Positions 31,706 to 41,391 of a stretch of 64,000 bases of DNA are shown here, piece after piece. The notes under the pieces are model-generated. The model saw only the letters and a program-made list of their open reading frames with translations. It made no database searches and was not told the DNA's origin. Position numbers and translations under genes: made by a program. Every line of letters begins with the position of its first letter. Positions within the stretch are counted from its first letter, which is position 1. The DNA comes from Tistrella bauzanensis (GTDB lineage: Bacteria; Pseudomonadota; Alphaproteobacteria; Tistrellales; Tistrellaceae), in the NCBI RefSeq assembly GCF_014636235.1, contig NZ_BMDZ01000007.1:1-64000 (forward strand). The letters run 5' to 3'.

Positions 31706-32586
31706 GATGCGCCATCCACCTCGGTCCTGGCCACCTCGGTTCTGGCACGGGGGCGGGTCAGCGTCCGGTCGGCCTCGGCACGGACGAAATCGATCAGCTG
31801 ATCGACCACAGGATTGCCGCCGAACTCGGCCACCACAGCCGCCAGACGGTCGGCCTGGGTGCCGTCTCCCTGGAACAGGCGGCGATAGGCGGCTCTGAGG
31901 GCGTGCATGTCGTCGCGCGAAAATCCGCGCCGCTTCATGCCGACGATATTGAGGCCCGCCAGATGTGCCCGATCGCCAGTGACGGTGCCGAACGGGATCA
32001 CGTCGGCCTCGACACCGGACATCCCGCCGATCATCGCATGTGGGCCGATGCGGACCCACTGATGCACCGCCGACAGCCCGCCGATGATCGCGTGATCGCC
32101 GATGCGGACATGCCCGCCCAGCGTGGCGTTGTTCACCAGGATGCAGTCATTGCCGACATGGCAGTCATGAGCGACGTGGGCGCCCACCATCAGCAGCACC
32201 CGGTCGCCGACGCTGGTCATAGCCCCGCCACCTTCGGTTCCCGGATTGATGGTGACATGCTCGCGCACTGTCACGTCACGGCCGATCTCTATCCGGTTGG
32301 GCTCGCCCCGGTACTTCAGATCCTGGGGCTGATGGCCGATGACCGCGAACGGAAACGCCCGGAAGCCACGGCCGATCCGGGTGGCGCCGGTGATCACGAC
32401 ATGGCTGTGGAGCACGGCGCCCGCGCCGAGTTCCACACCGGAACCGATCAGGCAGAACGGCCCGATCCGGCTGCCCGCGCCGATGATGGCGCCCGGCTCG
32501 ACAATCGCCGACGGATGGATCTGGGTTTCAGGGACATCGGCAGCGGGATGGTCCGGATTGTCTGCGCTCATCGGATCCACATTCAT
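31702..32586 (-). CDS. lpxA: UDP-N-acetylglucosamine acyltransferase
   Basis: 294 residues. The N-terminal left-handed parallel beta-helix has hexapeptide repeats (IHPSAIVEPGAIIGAGSRIG and so on), followed by a helical C-terminal part. It transfers a 3-hydroxyacyl chain from acyl carrier protein to UDP-GlcNAc, the first lipid A step. The catalytic His lies in MVGAHVAHDCHVGND. About 30 residues of Arg/Thr/Glu-rich tail extend beyond the usual end. Its start overlaps the fabZ stop by four bases. Confidence 0.97.
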   Translation of the reverse strand: MNVDPMSADNPDHPAADVPETQIHPSAIVEPGAIIGAGSRIGPFCLIGSGVELGAGAVLHSHVVITGATRIGRGFRAFPFAVIGHQPQDLKYRGEPNRIEIGRDVTVREHVTINPGTEGGGAMTSVGDRVLLMVGAHVAHDCHVGNDCILVNNATLGGHVRIGDHAIIGGLSAVHQWVRIGPHAMIGGMSGVEADVIPFGTVTGDRAHLAGLNIVGMKRRGFSRDDMHALRAAYRRLFQGDGTQADRLAAVVAEFGGNPVVDQLIDFVRAEADRTLTRPRARTEVARTEVDGAS

Positions 32587-33107
32587 GCGCGGTCGACGAT
32601 CATGGCGGCGAAGGTTGCCTGCGCCACCACCTTGTCGTCGACGGTCACCCGGGATTCGAACTTCCAGACATTACCACGGCTCTGTTTCTTGATGACGATG
32701 ACACGCATCACATCCCCCGGCTTGACCGGGCGGCGGAACCGGGCTTCCTCGATGGTCATGAAATAAACCAGCTTGCCCTCGCTGTCGGGCCCCAGCGTGC
32801 GCACCACCAAGACCGCCGCGGTCTGCGCCATCGACTCGATGATCATCACGCCAGGCATGATCGGCGCGCCAGGGAAATGCCCCTGGAACTGCGGCTCGTT
32901 CATCGTGACGCATTTGATGCCGACGGCGCTGACGTTCGGCTTCACGTCGACGACCTTGTCGATCAGCAGGAACGGATAGCGATGCGGGATCATTTCCATG
33001 ACCCGCTCGATCTCGATCACCTCGGACGGCGCGTCGATCACAGTGGATGCAGCATCGGGCGACACGGTTGCATCTGGCATGGGGGCCTCGCTCATCTTCG
33101 TCGACAT
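32583..33107 (-). CDS. fabZ: (3R)-hydroxyacyl-ACP dehydratase FabZ
   Basis: 174 residues. A hot-dog fold enzyme with catalytic His77 in FQGHFPGAPIMPG and Glu91 in IIESMAQT. It dehydrates 3-hydroxyacyl-ACP in fatty acid elongation and so competes with LpxA for the same substrate, which explains the fixed lpxD-fabZ-lpxA order. The first 30 residues are a polar extension before IEIERVMEMIPHRYPFLL. It is 39 bp after lpxD and overlaps lpxA. Confidence 0.98.
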   Translation of the reverse strand: MSTKMSEAPMPDATVSPDAASTVIDAPSEVIEIERVMEMIPHRYPFLLIDKVVDVKPNVSAVGIKCVTMNEPQFQGHFPGAPIMPGVMIIESMAQTAAVLVVRTLGPDSEGKLVYFMTIEEARFRRPVKPGDVMRVIVIKKQSRGNVWKFESRVTVDDKVVAQATFAAMIVDRA

Positions 33108-33146
33108 CCCTCGTGTTCTCGTCGTCTGACCTGCGGTCTGTTGATG

Positions 33147-34172
33147 TCAGTCTTCGTGTTTGCGTTTGGCCAGCCGCGCGAGAGCGACCGTCTGGCGATG
33201 CCAGTCCCGGATGGGGATGGCCGGAAAGCCCCCCATCTCCGAGCCGGGCGCGATGGCGCGGGTCACCCCGCTGCGGGCGGCGATCCGGCTGCCGCTGCCC
33301 ACCTTCAGATGGCCGGCGAAACCCGATTGCCCCCCTGCGACCACATAGTCGCCGAACTCGGTCGAACCGGAAATGCCGACCTGGGCCACGACCACACAGC
33401 CGCGCCCGAGACGGACGTTGTGGCCCAACGTCACCAGATTGTCGATCATGCAGTTGTCGCCCACCACGGTATCCGGACCGGCGCCACGATCGACGGTGGA
33501 ATTTGCCCCGATCTCGACGTCATTGCCGATGATCACCCGCCCCACCTGGGGAATACGCACATGACCCACGGCCGGATCGCTGGCGAAACCGAAACCGTCC
33601 TGGCCGATCCGCGCACCGGTGTAGATATAGACCCGGTCACCCAGGCAGGCAAAGCCGACATAGGCACCGGCCCCGATCACACAATTCCGCCCGATCACCG
33701 TGCCCCGGTCGATGACGGCATTTGCCTGAACAATGGTGCCGTCGCCGATCTCGACCCCTGCCATCACGACAGCACCCGGGCCGATCTCGACACCTTGCCC
33801 GATCACGGCGCCTTCTTCAACTATAGCGCGAGGATGTGTGCCGGGATTCGCTGAGCGCGGCGGGTAAAAGCAGCGTGACACCCGGGCAAACGCCATATAG
33901 GCCGCCGGTGCCACAAGAAGCGGGAGATGTTCGGGCGCGCGCGGTACATCGGCCGCAGCCATGATGCACAGCCCGGCCCGGCACTCGGCCAGCTTGGAAA
34001 TATAGCTGCGATTGCTGAGAAAAGTGACGTCCCCGGGACCGGCGCTGTCGATGGAAGCAACGCCGGTCAGAAGCCCCGCCGGCTGGGCACCATCGAGCAC
34101 GCCATTCGCTGCTGCGGCAAGCGCCTCGGCGGTGAACGGACCTGCGGTTTCGAAAAAGCGCGGATCGGCCAT
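33147..34172 (-). CDS. lpxD: UDP-3-O-(3-hydroxyacyl)glucosamine N-acyltransferase
   Basis: 341 residues from the ATG ending at 34172. It has an N-terminal uridine-binding domain (SIDSAGPGDVTFLSNRSYISK), then a left-handed beta-helix of hexapeptide repeats (IVEEGAVIGQGVEIGPGAVV), with the region around VYIYTGARIGQDGFGFA and QVGRVIIGNDVEIGANSTVD. It N-acylates the monoacylated UDP-glucosamine in lipid A synthesis. It follows the Skp gene by 122 bp and leads into fabZ. Confidence 0.97.
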   Translation of the reverse strand: MADPRFFETAGPFTAEALAAAANGVLDGAQPAGLLTGVASIDSAGPGDVTFLSNRSYISKLAECRAGLCIMAAADVPRAPEHLPLLVAPAAYMAFARVSRCFYPPRSANPGTHPRAIVEEGAVIGQGVEIGPGAVVMAGVEIGDGTIVQANAVIDRGTVIGRNCVIGAGAYVGFACLGDRVYIYTGARIGQDGFGFASDPAVGHVRIPQVGRVIIGNDVEIGANSTVDRGAGPDTVVGDNCMIDNLVTLGHNVRLGRGCVVVAQVGISGSTEFGDYVVAGGQSGFAGHLKVGSGSRIAARSGVTRAIAPGSEMGGFPAIPIRDWHRQTVALARLAKRKHED

Positions 34173-34294
34173 CTCTGCCTGTCCCTCATGTCGGCTGCGG
34201 CACCGTGACGTTGCCATCACGATGCCGCTGCCGGTTCGATCGACCCTCGACGCCGCAGGACGCAGCCCGCGTATCGTCGCCATGAGGTCGTGTG

Positions 34295-34873
34295 CTACTT
34301 GCTCTGGGCCTTCGGCAGATCCAGCCGTGGCACCGCCTTGTTCATCCGCTGGATGACCTCGTCGGTCACGTCCAGGCTGTTGTCGACCAGGATGGTGGTC
34401 TGACGCGGCAGCACCAGCGTGTAGCTGCGCTCCTCGGCCAGCGCAGCCAGGATCTGCAGAAACACCCGGTCGATTTCCACCTGAGCACGGGCGCTGGTTT
34501 CGTCGAAAGACCGGCGACGCTCGGCAACCGCCTTCTGCATCTCGCCGAACTTGCGTTCGAAATCCTCACGACGTTTCTGGAAGGCCTCAGGCGACAACAG
34601 AGACCGCTGCTTCTGCAGGTCTTCCTGCTCCTTGCGCAGCGCTTCCTCGTCCTTGGCGATGCCGTCACGGAAGCCGGCCCGAACCCTGCCGAGCTGTTCC
34701 TGAAGGCTCTTCGCGGCGCTGGTCTCCTCCATCACCTTCTGAACGTCGACCACAGCGACATTCAGGGTCTGCTGTGCGGCGGCAGGGCCGACAGCCACCA
34801 GGGCGGTGGCGCTGAAGGCAAGCCCGGCGGCGAGCGCAATTTCACGCAGGCGCCGGCCGATCATGGGAGTCAT
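34295..34873 (-). CDS. OmpH/Skp family periplasmic chaperone
   Basis: 192 residues. A signal peptide (LREIALAAGLAFSATALVAV, cut near AAAQQ) is followed by VAVVDVQKVMEETSAAK, then long charged helices (residues about 60-140) that form the tentacles of the Skp trimer. Skp holds unfolded outer-membrane proteins in the periplasm and delivers them to BamA. It starts 3 bp after bamA on the same strand, so client carrier and insertase are made together. Confidence 0.93.
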   Translation of the reverse strand: MTPMIGRRLREIALAAGLAFSATALVAVGPAAAQQTLNVAVVDVQKVMEETSAAKSLQEQLGRVRAGFRDGIAKDEEALRKEQEDLQKQRSLLSPEAFQKRREDFERKFGEMQKAVAERRRSFDETSARAQVEIDRVFLQILAALAEERSYTLVLPRQTTILVDNSLDVTDEVIQRMNKAVPRLDLPKAQSK

Positions 34874-34876
34874 GGG

Positions 34877-37165
34877 TTAGAACCTCGTGCCGAAGCTGAA
34901 ACGGAAGACCTCGGTGTCATCAAAGTCCTCCTTGAGAACCGCCTGGGCGGCATCCAGGCGGATAGGGCCAAATGGCGAAATCCAGGTCAGGCCGACGCCG
35001 ACGGAGGCGCGGATCGAGTTGACGTCCTGAATCTCGGAGCCACTGTCATCGATCTCGGTCACCGTGCCGAAATCGGAGAACACGCGGCCGCGCACATCGT
35101 AATCATCCGGCAGGCCAAGCGGGAAGCCCAGCTCGACCGAGCCCGCATAGAGCAGATTGCCGCCCAGCGCATCGTCGGCCACTGAATCGCGTGGGCCCAC
35201 GCCGGCCGTCGCAAAACCGCGCAGGCTGTCGCCACCAAGGAAGAAGCGATCGTTGATCGGCACGTCATCGCCCAGGCCAACGATATAACCCACCTGCCCC
35301 GAAAGACTGCCGACCACGTCATCGGTGATCGGATAGTACCAGCCGGCTTCAGCGCGATGACGGGCATAGCGGGCGTCGCCGCCCAGACCGGCCAGATCCT
35401 GCGTGAAGCGCAGCAGATAGCCGGACCGTGGATCGATGCGGCTGTCGCGTTTGTCATAGGTAAAGGTCTGGCTGACGATAGAACTCAGCCGCTCGCCTTC
35501 CTGTTCCCGGATGAAACGCGACGCATTCTCGCCGACATCCGTCACTTCGTCGTTGCGCAGAGTGTATTTCAAGCCATGACGCAGGCTCGGCGTCAGCCAG
35601 TAGTCGGCCCGAAGCGCGCCGCCGGTGGTCTTCTGGACATAGTTAGACTCGTCCTCGCGATCGATTTCGCGACGGAAGATATCGAAGCCGGCCGCGACGT
35701 CGCGGTTGAGGAAATAGGGCTCGGTAAAGCTGAGATCGACCAGTTGTTCCTCGCCCGACAGGGTGAAGCCGACGCGCAGATCCTGGCCACGCCCCAGAAG
35801 GTTGCGTTCGCGGATGCCGATATCGCCCAGCGGACCTGAGCCGGTTGAATAGCCGACGCCGAACGAGATTTCGCCGGTCGACTTCTCGGCGACGTCGACC
35901 TTCACCACGGTCTTGTCGGGGTCGCTGCCGGGCTCGGTCGTGACCTCGACCTTGTCGAAATAGTCGAGGTTGCGCAGGCGGTCGCGCGATACCCGCACCC
36001 GCTCGGCATTGAAGGGATCGCCCTCGGCCAGCCGGAATTCGCGCCGGATAACCTCGTCCAGCGTCCGGGCATTGCCATTGATCTCGATCCGCTCGACGAA
36101 GCTGCGCGGCCCTTCATCGATCTGGTAGGCAACGTTGATGGTCTGGGTGGCGCGGTCGCGGGTGACCGCCGGTTCGACCCGTACAAAAGGAAAGCCGCGA
36201 TCAGTGACCTCGGTGGTCAACGCCTCGACAGTGGTCTCGACCTTGCTGGCGTCGTACCAGTCTTCAGCCTCAAGCTGAACCAGATCCTGAAGGGTCGACG
36301 TATCGAGCCCCGGCAGGGTCGTCTCCACATCGACCGAGCCGATCTTGTAGCGCTCACCCTCGTCGACGACGAAGGTCACGAAGAATTCTTCGCCGTCGGG
36401 CGCCAGTTCGGCCACGGCCGACTGCACCGTGAAATCCGCATAGCCGTTCTTCAGATAAAAGCGGCGCAGCAGTTCCCGGTCATAGTTCAGACGGTCGGGA
36501 TCGTAGGTATCGTTGGAGGTGAAGAAGTTGTACCAGCGCGCCTCGGTGGTCAGCACCACGTCGCGCAGTGCGCCGTCGCTGAACCGGTCATTGCCGACGA
36601 AGCTGATCTTGCGCACCTCGGTGCGCGGCCCTTCCTCGATCTCGAACACCAGATCGACGCGGTTCTGATCCAGCTGAATGATCTTGGGATCGATCCGGGC
36701 GCCATAGCGGCCATTGCGCCGATAGACTTCCTGCAGCCGCTCGACATCCTGAGAGACGCGGGTGCGGGTATAGACCGTGCGCGGGCGCAGCAGCACTTCG
36801 CGCTCAAGATCTGAGTCCTCAAGCCGCCGATTGCCCTCGAAGTCGATCCGGTTGATCACCGGGTTCTCGACCACATCGACGATCAGGGTGCCGCCCTGCA
36901 CCCTGAGGGCGACGTCGGCGAACAGGCCGGTGCCATACAGGGTCTTCAAACTGTCGTCGATCAATGCCGGATCGGCCGGGTCACCGGCGCGCAGCGCAAG
37001 ATAGGACCGGATGGTCTCCGCCTCGATGCGCTGATTGCCGTTGACCTCGATCCGGTCGATCCGGGCGGATGCGGCTTGCGGCGCCACCGGCGCCTGTGCA
37101 TGCGCGATTGCCGTGCTGGCGAGCAATGTCGCCGTCAGGGTCATGGCCAGCCAAGAACGCGGCAC
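34877..37165 (-). CDS. bamA: Outer membrane protein assembly factor BamA
   Basis: 762 residues. A signal peptide (WLAMTLTATLLASTAIAHA) is followed by five POTRA domains (about 33-430) starting RIDRIEVNGNQRIEAETI, then a 16-strand barrel. The conserved RGF motif is visible in SLRGFATAGVGP, and the chain ends in a phenylalanine (FSFGTRF), as required for a Bam substrate. BamA folds beta-barrel proteins into the outer membrane. It lies between rseP and the Skp gene in the usual order. The size is normal. Confidence 0.97.
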   Translation of the reverse strand: MPRSWLAMTLTATLLASTAIAHAQAPVAPQAASARIDRIEVNGNQRIEAETIRSYLALRAGDPADPALIDDSLKTLYGTGLFADVALRVQGGTLIVDVVENPVINRIDFEGNRRLEDSDLEREVLLRPRTVYTRTRVSQDVERLQEVYRRNGRYGARIDPKIIQLDQNRVDLVFEIEEGPRTEVRKISFVGNDRFSDGALRDVVLTTEARWYNFFTSNDTYDPDRLNYDRELLRRFYLKNGYADFTVQSAVAELAPDGEEFFVTFVVDEGERYKIGSVDVETTLPGLDTSTLQDLVQLEAEDWYDASKVETTVEALTTEVTDRGFPFVRVEPAVTRDRATQTINVAYQIDEGPRSFVERIEINGNARTLDEVIRREFRLAEGDPFNAERVRVSRDRLRNLDYFDKVEVTTEPGSDPDKTVVKVDVAEKSTGEISFGVGYSTGSGPLGDIGIRERNLLGRGQDLRVGFTLSGEEQLVDLSFTEPYFLNRDVAAGFDIFRREIDREDESNYVQKTTGGALRADYWLTPSLRHGLKYTLRNDEVTDVGENASRFIREQEGERLSSIVSQTFTYDKRDSRIDPRSGYLLRFTQDLAGLGGDARYARHRAEAGWYYPITDDVVGSLSGQVGYIVGLGDDVPINDRFFLGGDSLRGFATAGVGPRDSVADDALGGNLLYAGSVELGFPLGLPDDYDVRGRVFSDFGTVTEIDDSGSEIQDVNSIRASVGVGLTWISPFGPIRLDAAQAVLKEDFDDTEVFRFSFGTRF

Positions 37166-37298
37166 GCGGGGCCTCCCACCTCAAGCCTGTTGTCGGACAG
37201 GCAGTGTCGCCCGTCCGACGCGATCAGAACATTCATGTTTCCCGCCGGGACGCCCCGCCGGTATGGCCGTCCGGCAGAGCCCGCGCCGAAGCGCCGGG

Positions 37299-38426
37299 TC
37301 AGCTGAACAGGCCGGAAAGATAGTCGACCACCCGCAACCTGACGAGGTCGTTCCAGGTGGCGACCACCATCAACGTCAATACCAAGACCAGCCCAAGGCG
37401 GAAACCATATTCTTGCGAACGCTGGCTCAACGGCCGGCCGCGCACCGCCTCGGCGGCATAGAATGCCAGATGTCCGCCGTCTAGCAAGGGGACAGGCAAA
37501 AGATTAATCAGACCCAGATTGATCGAAAGCATCGCCGTGAACCAGATCACCGTTGCGACACTCATGCGGACCACCTCGCCCGACATCTGTGCGATACCGA
37601 TCACACCAGCCAGTTCTTCGGTGCCGCGGTCGCCGGCGATCATCTCCCCCACCGAGGTGAAGGTCAGCACGACGATCGACACGGTCTCACGCGCCGCACC
37701 ACCGATGGCCTCCACCGGTCCCTGACGGACCCATTCGGTGCCCGATGCCGCGATGCCGATGCGCGGCATCTGATGGGTGTTGCCGAAGCGGTCCTCCACC
37801 GACACCATCTCGGGCGTCAGTCCGATGGCGAGCATACGGCCGTCCCGGTCGACGGCCAGCGTCACCGGCGCGCCGTTTCCAGCCATCACAGCGGTCTGAA
37901 GCTCTTCAAATCGCGTGACGGGCTGGCCGTCGATGCCGACGACCCTGTCGCCGGGCTGCAGGCCCGCGGCCGCGGCGGGGCTGCTCTCGACCACCGTGCC
38001 GATCACGGCCGGCGTGGTCTGCTGACCCCAGATCATGTACAGCGCCGCCAGCGCCACGATCGCATAAATGAAATTGAACACCGGACCGGCGGCCACGATG
38101 GCTGCCCGCGCCTTCAGCGGCCGCCCCTGGAACGACACCTTGCCGTTCTCAAGGTCGTCGGCGGCGCTGCCGCCGGCACTGCTGGCATTGGCATCGCCGT
38201 ACATCTTCACGTAACCGCCGAGTGGCAGGAGCGACACCTTCCAGCGGGTGCCGGATCGGGCGGTCCAGCCGAAGATCTCGGGGCCGAACCCGATCGAGAA
38301 CGTCTCGACCGTCACGCCGCAACGCCGCGCCACCCAGTAATGACCAAACTCATGAACGAAGACGACGATGCCGAGCACCACGGCAAAGCCGATGGGGTAG
38401 CTCAGCGATTGGATCAATTGGTCCAT
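37299..38426 (-). CDS. rseP: RseP-type site-2 intramembrane metalloprotease
   Basis: 375 residues. Zinc motif HEFGH at 25-29 in the first membrane helix, one PDZ domain (about 115-215, with AAGLQPGDRVVGIDGQPV), a second conserved active-site motif in LGLINLLPVPLLDGGH, and a final helix. The family cleaves anti-sigma factors and leftover signal peptides inside the membrane. It is 133 bp before bamA, linking envelope stress signalling with barrel assembly. It has one PDZ domain, where E. coli RseP has two. Confidence 0.95.
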   Translation of the reverse strand: MDQLIQSLSYPIGFAVVLGIVVFVHEFGHYWVARRCGVTVETFSIGFGPEIFGWTARSGTRWKVSLLPLGGYVKMYGDANASSAGGSAADDLENGKVSFQGRPLKARAAIVAAGPVFNFIYAIVALAALYMIWGQQTTPAVIGTVVESSPAAAAGLQPGDRVVGIDGQPVTRFEELQTAVMAGNGAPVTLAVDRDGRMLAIGLTPEMVSVEDRFGNTHQMPRIGIAASGTEWVRQGPVEAIGGAARETVSIVVLTFTSVGEMIAGDRGTEELAGVIGIAQMSGEVVRMSVATVIWFTAMLSINLGLINLLPVPLLDGGHLAFYAAEAVRGRPLSQRSQEYGFRLGLVLVLTLMVVATWNDLVRLRVVDYLSGLFS

Positions 38427-38569
38427 CTGTGGCTTCAGGTCCAGCGATTAAGTGGGCGACAGCCTGTGGGCGCCGGCGCAAAGGGTGGTCCGAGAGCGGC
38501 GGGGTCGAGCGGCACGGATCGGGCAGATCCCGGCGCGCGCCTCCTGACGCCTTGCCGGGCACGGCGGGG

Positions 38570-39751
38570 TCAGCGTGCCGCCACCAGATCCGTCGCGCGC
38601 CGGCGTGCCGCCTGATCGAGCGCGATCACCTCGTCGATCGACGTTGGCGCGCGCCTGGCTTCGCCATCAAGTGTGTCTGCAACGATGCCGGCGATGTCGA
38701 GGAAGCCGATGCGCCGGTTCAGGAAGGCCGCCACCGCCACCTCGTTCGCAGCATTCAGGATTGTGGCGGCGCCATCGCCGCATTTCAAGGCATCGCGGGC
38801 CAGCGCCAGACAGGGGAACCGACGGTCGTCGGGCGCCTCGAACGACAATGTCCCGATCCGGGCCAGATCGAGCCGGTCGCTGGGGGCGTGACGCCGGTCG
38901 GGCCAGGCCAGGGTCCAGGCAATCGGCGTGCGCATGTCGGGTGCGCCCAGATGCGCCAGCACCGATCCGTCGGCGTAATAGACCAGACCGTGGACGATCG
39001 ATTGCGGGTGCACCAGGATATCCAGGCGATCGATGCCGACCGGAAACAGATGATGGGCTTCGATCAGTTCCAGCCCCTTGTTCATCATCGTGGCGCTGTC
39101 GACCGAGATCTTGGCGCCCATCGACCAGTTCGGATGGGCCACTGCCTGCTCAGGCGTCACGCGCCGCATCTCGTCGAGCGGCATGGACCGGAACGGCCCG
39201 CCCGACGCCGTCAGAACCACGCGCTCAACCGCATCGATCCGGTCGGGCTCAAGGATCTGGGCGATGGCATTGTGCTCGCTGTCGGCCGGAAGCAGACGGG
39301 CGCCGTGGCGTTCGACCTCGGCTGTGAACAGGTCGCCGGCACAGACCAGGCACTCCTTGTTGGCCAGTGCCACCAGCGCGCCACGCCGCACGGCGGCAAG
39401 CGTGGGCGCCAGCCCGGCCGAGCCGACGATCGCCGCCATCACCCATCCGGCCGGTCGCTCCGCGGCCTCGATCAACGCATCGGGACCGGCGCCTGCCGCA
39501 ATGCCGGTGCCGGACAGGCGCTGTTTCAGCTCCAGATAGCGCGCCGGGTCGGCGGTCACCGCGAAGCGCGCCCTGAGCCGGATCGCGTCCTCGGCCAGCT
39601 GGTCGATATTGCCGTTGGCGGTCAGTGCCTCGACCGGATACCGCTCAGGGTCACGGGCGATCAGGTCGATGGTCTGTCGGCCCACCGACCCTGTGGCCCC
39701 CAGGATCGAGACATGACGGGGCGTGGACGCGGTCGCGGATGTGTCGGTCAT
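38570..39751 (-). CDS. dxr: 1-deoxy-D-xylulose-5-phosphate reductoisomerase
   Basis: 393 residues from the ATG ending at 39751, which overlaps the cdsA stop. NADPH-binding start VSILGATGSVGRQTI, ALANKECLVCAG, the metal-binding LPADSEHNAI, LTASGGPFR and HPNWSMGAKISVDSATMMNKG. It converts DXP to MEP, the committed step of the non-mevalonate isoprenoid route, and so ultimately supplies undecaprenyl phosphate made by the nearby UppS. rseP follows after 143 bp. Confidence 0.98.
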   Translation of the reverse strand: MTDTSATASTPRHVSILGATGSVGRQTIDLIARDPERYPVEALTANGNIDQLAEDAIRLRARFAVTADPARYLELKQRLSGTGIAAGAGPDALIEAAERPAGWVMAAIVGSAGLAPTLAAVRRGALVALANKECLVCAGDLFTAEVERHGARLLPADSEHNAIAQILEPDRIDAVERVVLTASGGPFRSMPLDEMRRVTPEQAVAHPNWSMGAKISVDSATMMNKGLELIEAHHLFPVGIDRLDILVHPQSIVHGLVYYADGSVLAHLGAPDMRTPIAWTLAWPDRRHAPSDRLDLARIGTLSFEAPDDRRFPCLALARDALKCGDGAATILNAANEVAVAAFLNRRIGFLDIAGIVADTLDGEARRAPTSIDEVIALDQAARRRATDLVAAR

Positions 39752-40659
39752 AATCCCTCGGCAATCAGACCACCGGTCAGAAGCAGCATGATCACCAGCG
39801 CGGGTGCTGCAAATAACAGGCCGTCCAGGCGATCGAGCAGACCGCCATGGCCGGGAAGCAGCCGGCCGCTGTCCTTGACGCCGAAATGGCGTTTCACGCC
39901 GCTCTCGACAAGGTCGCCGATCTGTTCCACCACGGCAAGCATGGCGCCGGCCGCCGCGATCCAGCCCAGATCCGACGGTTCGCGCCCGCCCGCCAGAACG
40001 GTGATCAGCATCGAGACGACCGCCGCCGAAAACATGCCGCCACCAAGCCCCGCCCAGGTCTTGTTCGGGCTGATCCGCGGCGCCAGACGAAAGCCGCCGA
40101 TCGCCCGCCCGAACACGAAGGCGCCGATATCGGTCGCCCAGACCACCAGCATCAGCCAAAGGGTGAGTTCCAGCCCCTGTGGCCGGGCGCGCAGCCAGAT
40201 CAGCGCCAGAATCGGCAGCCCGACATAGACCACGCCGGCACCAAGCCAGCGCCGGCGTGCGCCCTGGATATGAACAAAGCCCGCACAGGCCGCGGACGTG
40301 GCCACAAGCGCCAGCGCCACATCGAACCGCCCCTGCCCGGCCATCCAGGCCGCTGCCCCCAGAACCGCGCCCAGGGCCAGCCCGATGGCGGTCCACAGAC
40401 CGCCCTTGAGGTCGACCAGCCGGCGCCATTCGTTCAGCAGCAGCACCGCAAGCACACCACCGAACAGATGGAAGGCGGGCCCGCCGACATAGATCAGGGC
40501 CAGGACCGGCGGTCCCAGCACCAGCGTCGTCAGAAGGCGCAGTTCCAGGGTCCGTCTGCGCTCGGCCTTCAATCCGGCCGCTGCGGCGCGTTCCTCGGCC
40601 GTGATGTCCATATCGGCGACGGCCAGGGCCGCCGGATCACGCCGGCGAAACAGCGCCAT
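39748..40659 (-). CDS. cdsA: Phosphatidate cytidylyltransferase
   Basis: About 303 residues from the ATG ending at 40659; other in-frame ATGs (40713, 40686, 40611) are possible and none has a clear ribosome site. It is a polytopic membrane enzyme making CDP-diacylglycerol from CTP and phosphatidate. The family signature is present: RISPNKTWAGLGGG, then VKRHFGVKDSGRLLPGHGGLLDRLDGL with the paired aspartates (27 residues, cited in parts: VKRHFGVKD, and GLLDRLDG). It overlaps the end of uppS and the start of dxr, so translation is coupled across all three. Confidence 0.94.
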   Translation of the reverse strand: MALFRRRDPAALAVADMDITAEERAAAAGLKAERRRTLELRLLTTLVLGPPVLALIYVGGPAFHLFGGVLAVLLLNEWRRLVDLKGGLWTAIGLALGAVLGAAAWMAGQGRFDVALALVATSAACAGFVHIQGARRRWLGAGVVYVGLPILALIWLRARPQGLELTLWLMLVVWATDIGAFVFGRAIGGFRLAPRISPNKTWAGLGGGMFSAAVVSMLITVLAGGREPSDLGWIAAAGAMLAVVEQIGDLVESGVKRHFGVKDSGRLLPGHGGLLDRLDGLLFAAPALVIMLLLTGGLIAEGL

Positions 40660-41374
40660 AGCGACGTTCACGGCGTTTGTATTCATCGATCGCGGCATCG
40701 AAGGCGGCCGCATCGAAATCAGGCCACAGCACCGGCAGGAAGATCATTTCGGCATAGGCCAGCTGCCAGAGCATGAAATTGCTGATCCGCTGCTCGCCAC
40801 TGGTCCGGATCACCAGATCCGGATCGGGCAGCGTGTTGGTCTGAAGGTGGGCGGTGATCGCATCCTCGTCGATCTGGTCGATCGACAATGTACCCGACGC
40901 CACCTCGGCCGCCATCTGACGGGCCGCCTCGGCAATCTCGGCCCGCCCGCCATAGCTGATTGCGATGGTCAGCACCATACCGGTGCAATGCGCCGTCCGC
41001 TCGGTGGATCTCACCAGCAGATCACACATATCCTTGGACAACCGGGATCGGTCGCCGATGAAATTCAGGCGCACGTTGCGATCAGCCAGCAACCGCACTT
41101 CACGATCCAGATAAAAACGCAGCAGCCCCATGAGGTCGCGGACCTCATCCATGGGGCGCTTCCAGTTCTCGGACGAGAAGGCGAACAGCGTCAGATAGGC
41201 GATGTCGTGGTCGATCGCCCGATCGATCACCTTGCGGACCGACTCGGCGCCACGGTAATGGCCGACCGTACGCGGCAGGCCGCGGGATTTCGCCCAGCGG
41301 CCATTGCCGTCCATGATGATCGCGATGTGGCGCAGGGTGGGCTCGGTGGCCAGCGCCATGGGGCTCGGCTCCAT
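40637..41374 (-). CDS. uppS: Undecaprenyl diphosphate synthase
   Basis: 245 residues. A cis-prenyltransferase with the catalytic Asp22 in IIMDGNGRWAKSRG, the helix GHYRGAESV, LTLFAFSSENWKRP, and ISYGGRAEI, then DLVIRTSGEQRISNF. It adds eight isoprene units to farnesyl diphosphate to make the lipid carrier of peptidoglycan and polysaccharide units. It follows frr by 17 bp and overlaps cdsA. Confidence 0.97.
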   Translation of the reverse strand: MEPSPMALATEPTLRHIAIIMDGNGRWAKSRGLPRTVGHYRGAESVRKVIDRAIDHDIAYLTLFAFSSENWKRPMDEVRDLMGLLRFYLDREVRLLADRNVRLNFIGDRSRLSKDMCDLLVRSTERTAHCTGMVLTIAISYGGRAEIAEAARQMAAEVASGTLSIDQIDEDAITAHLQTNTLPDPDLVIRTSGEQRISNFMLWQLAYAEMIFLPVLWPDFDAAAFDAAIDEYKRRERRYGAVSPA

Positions 41375-41391
41375 TGACGTTGCCTCTGGGC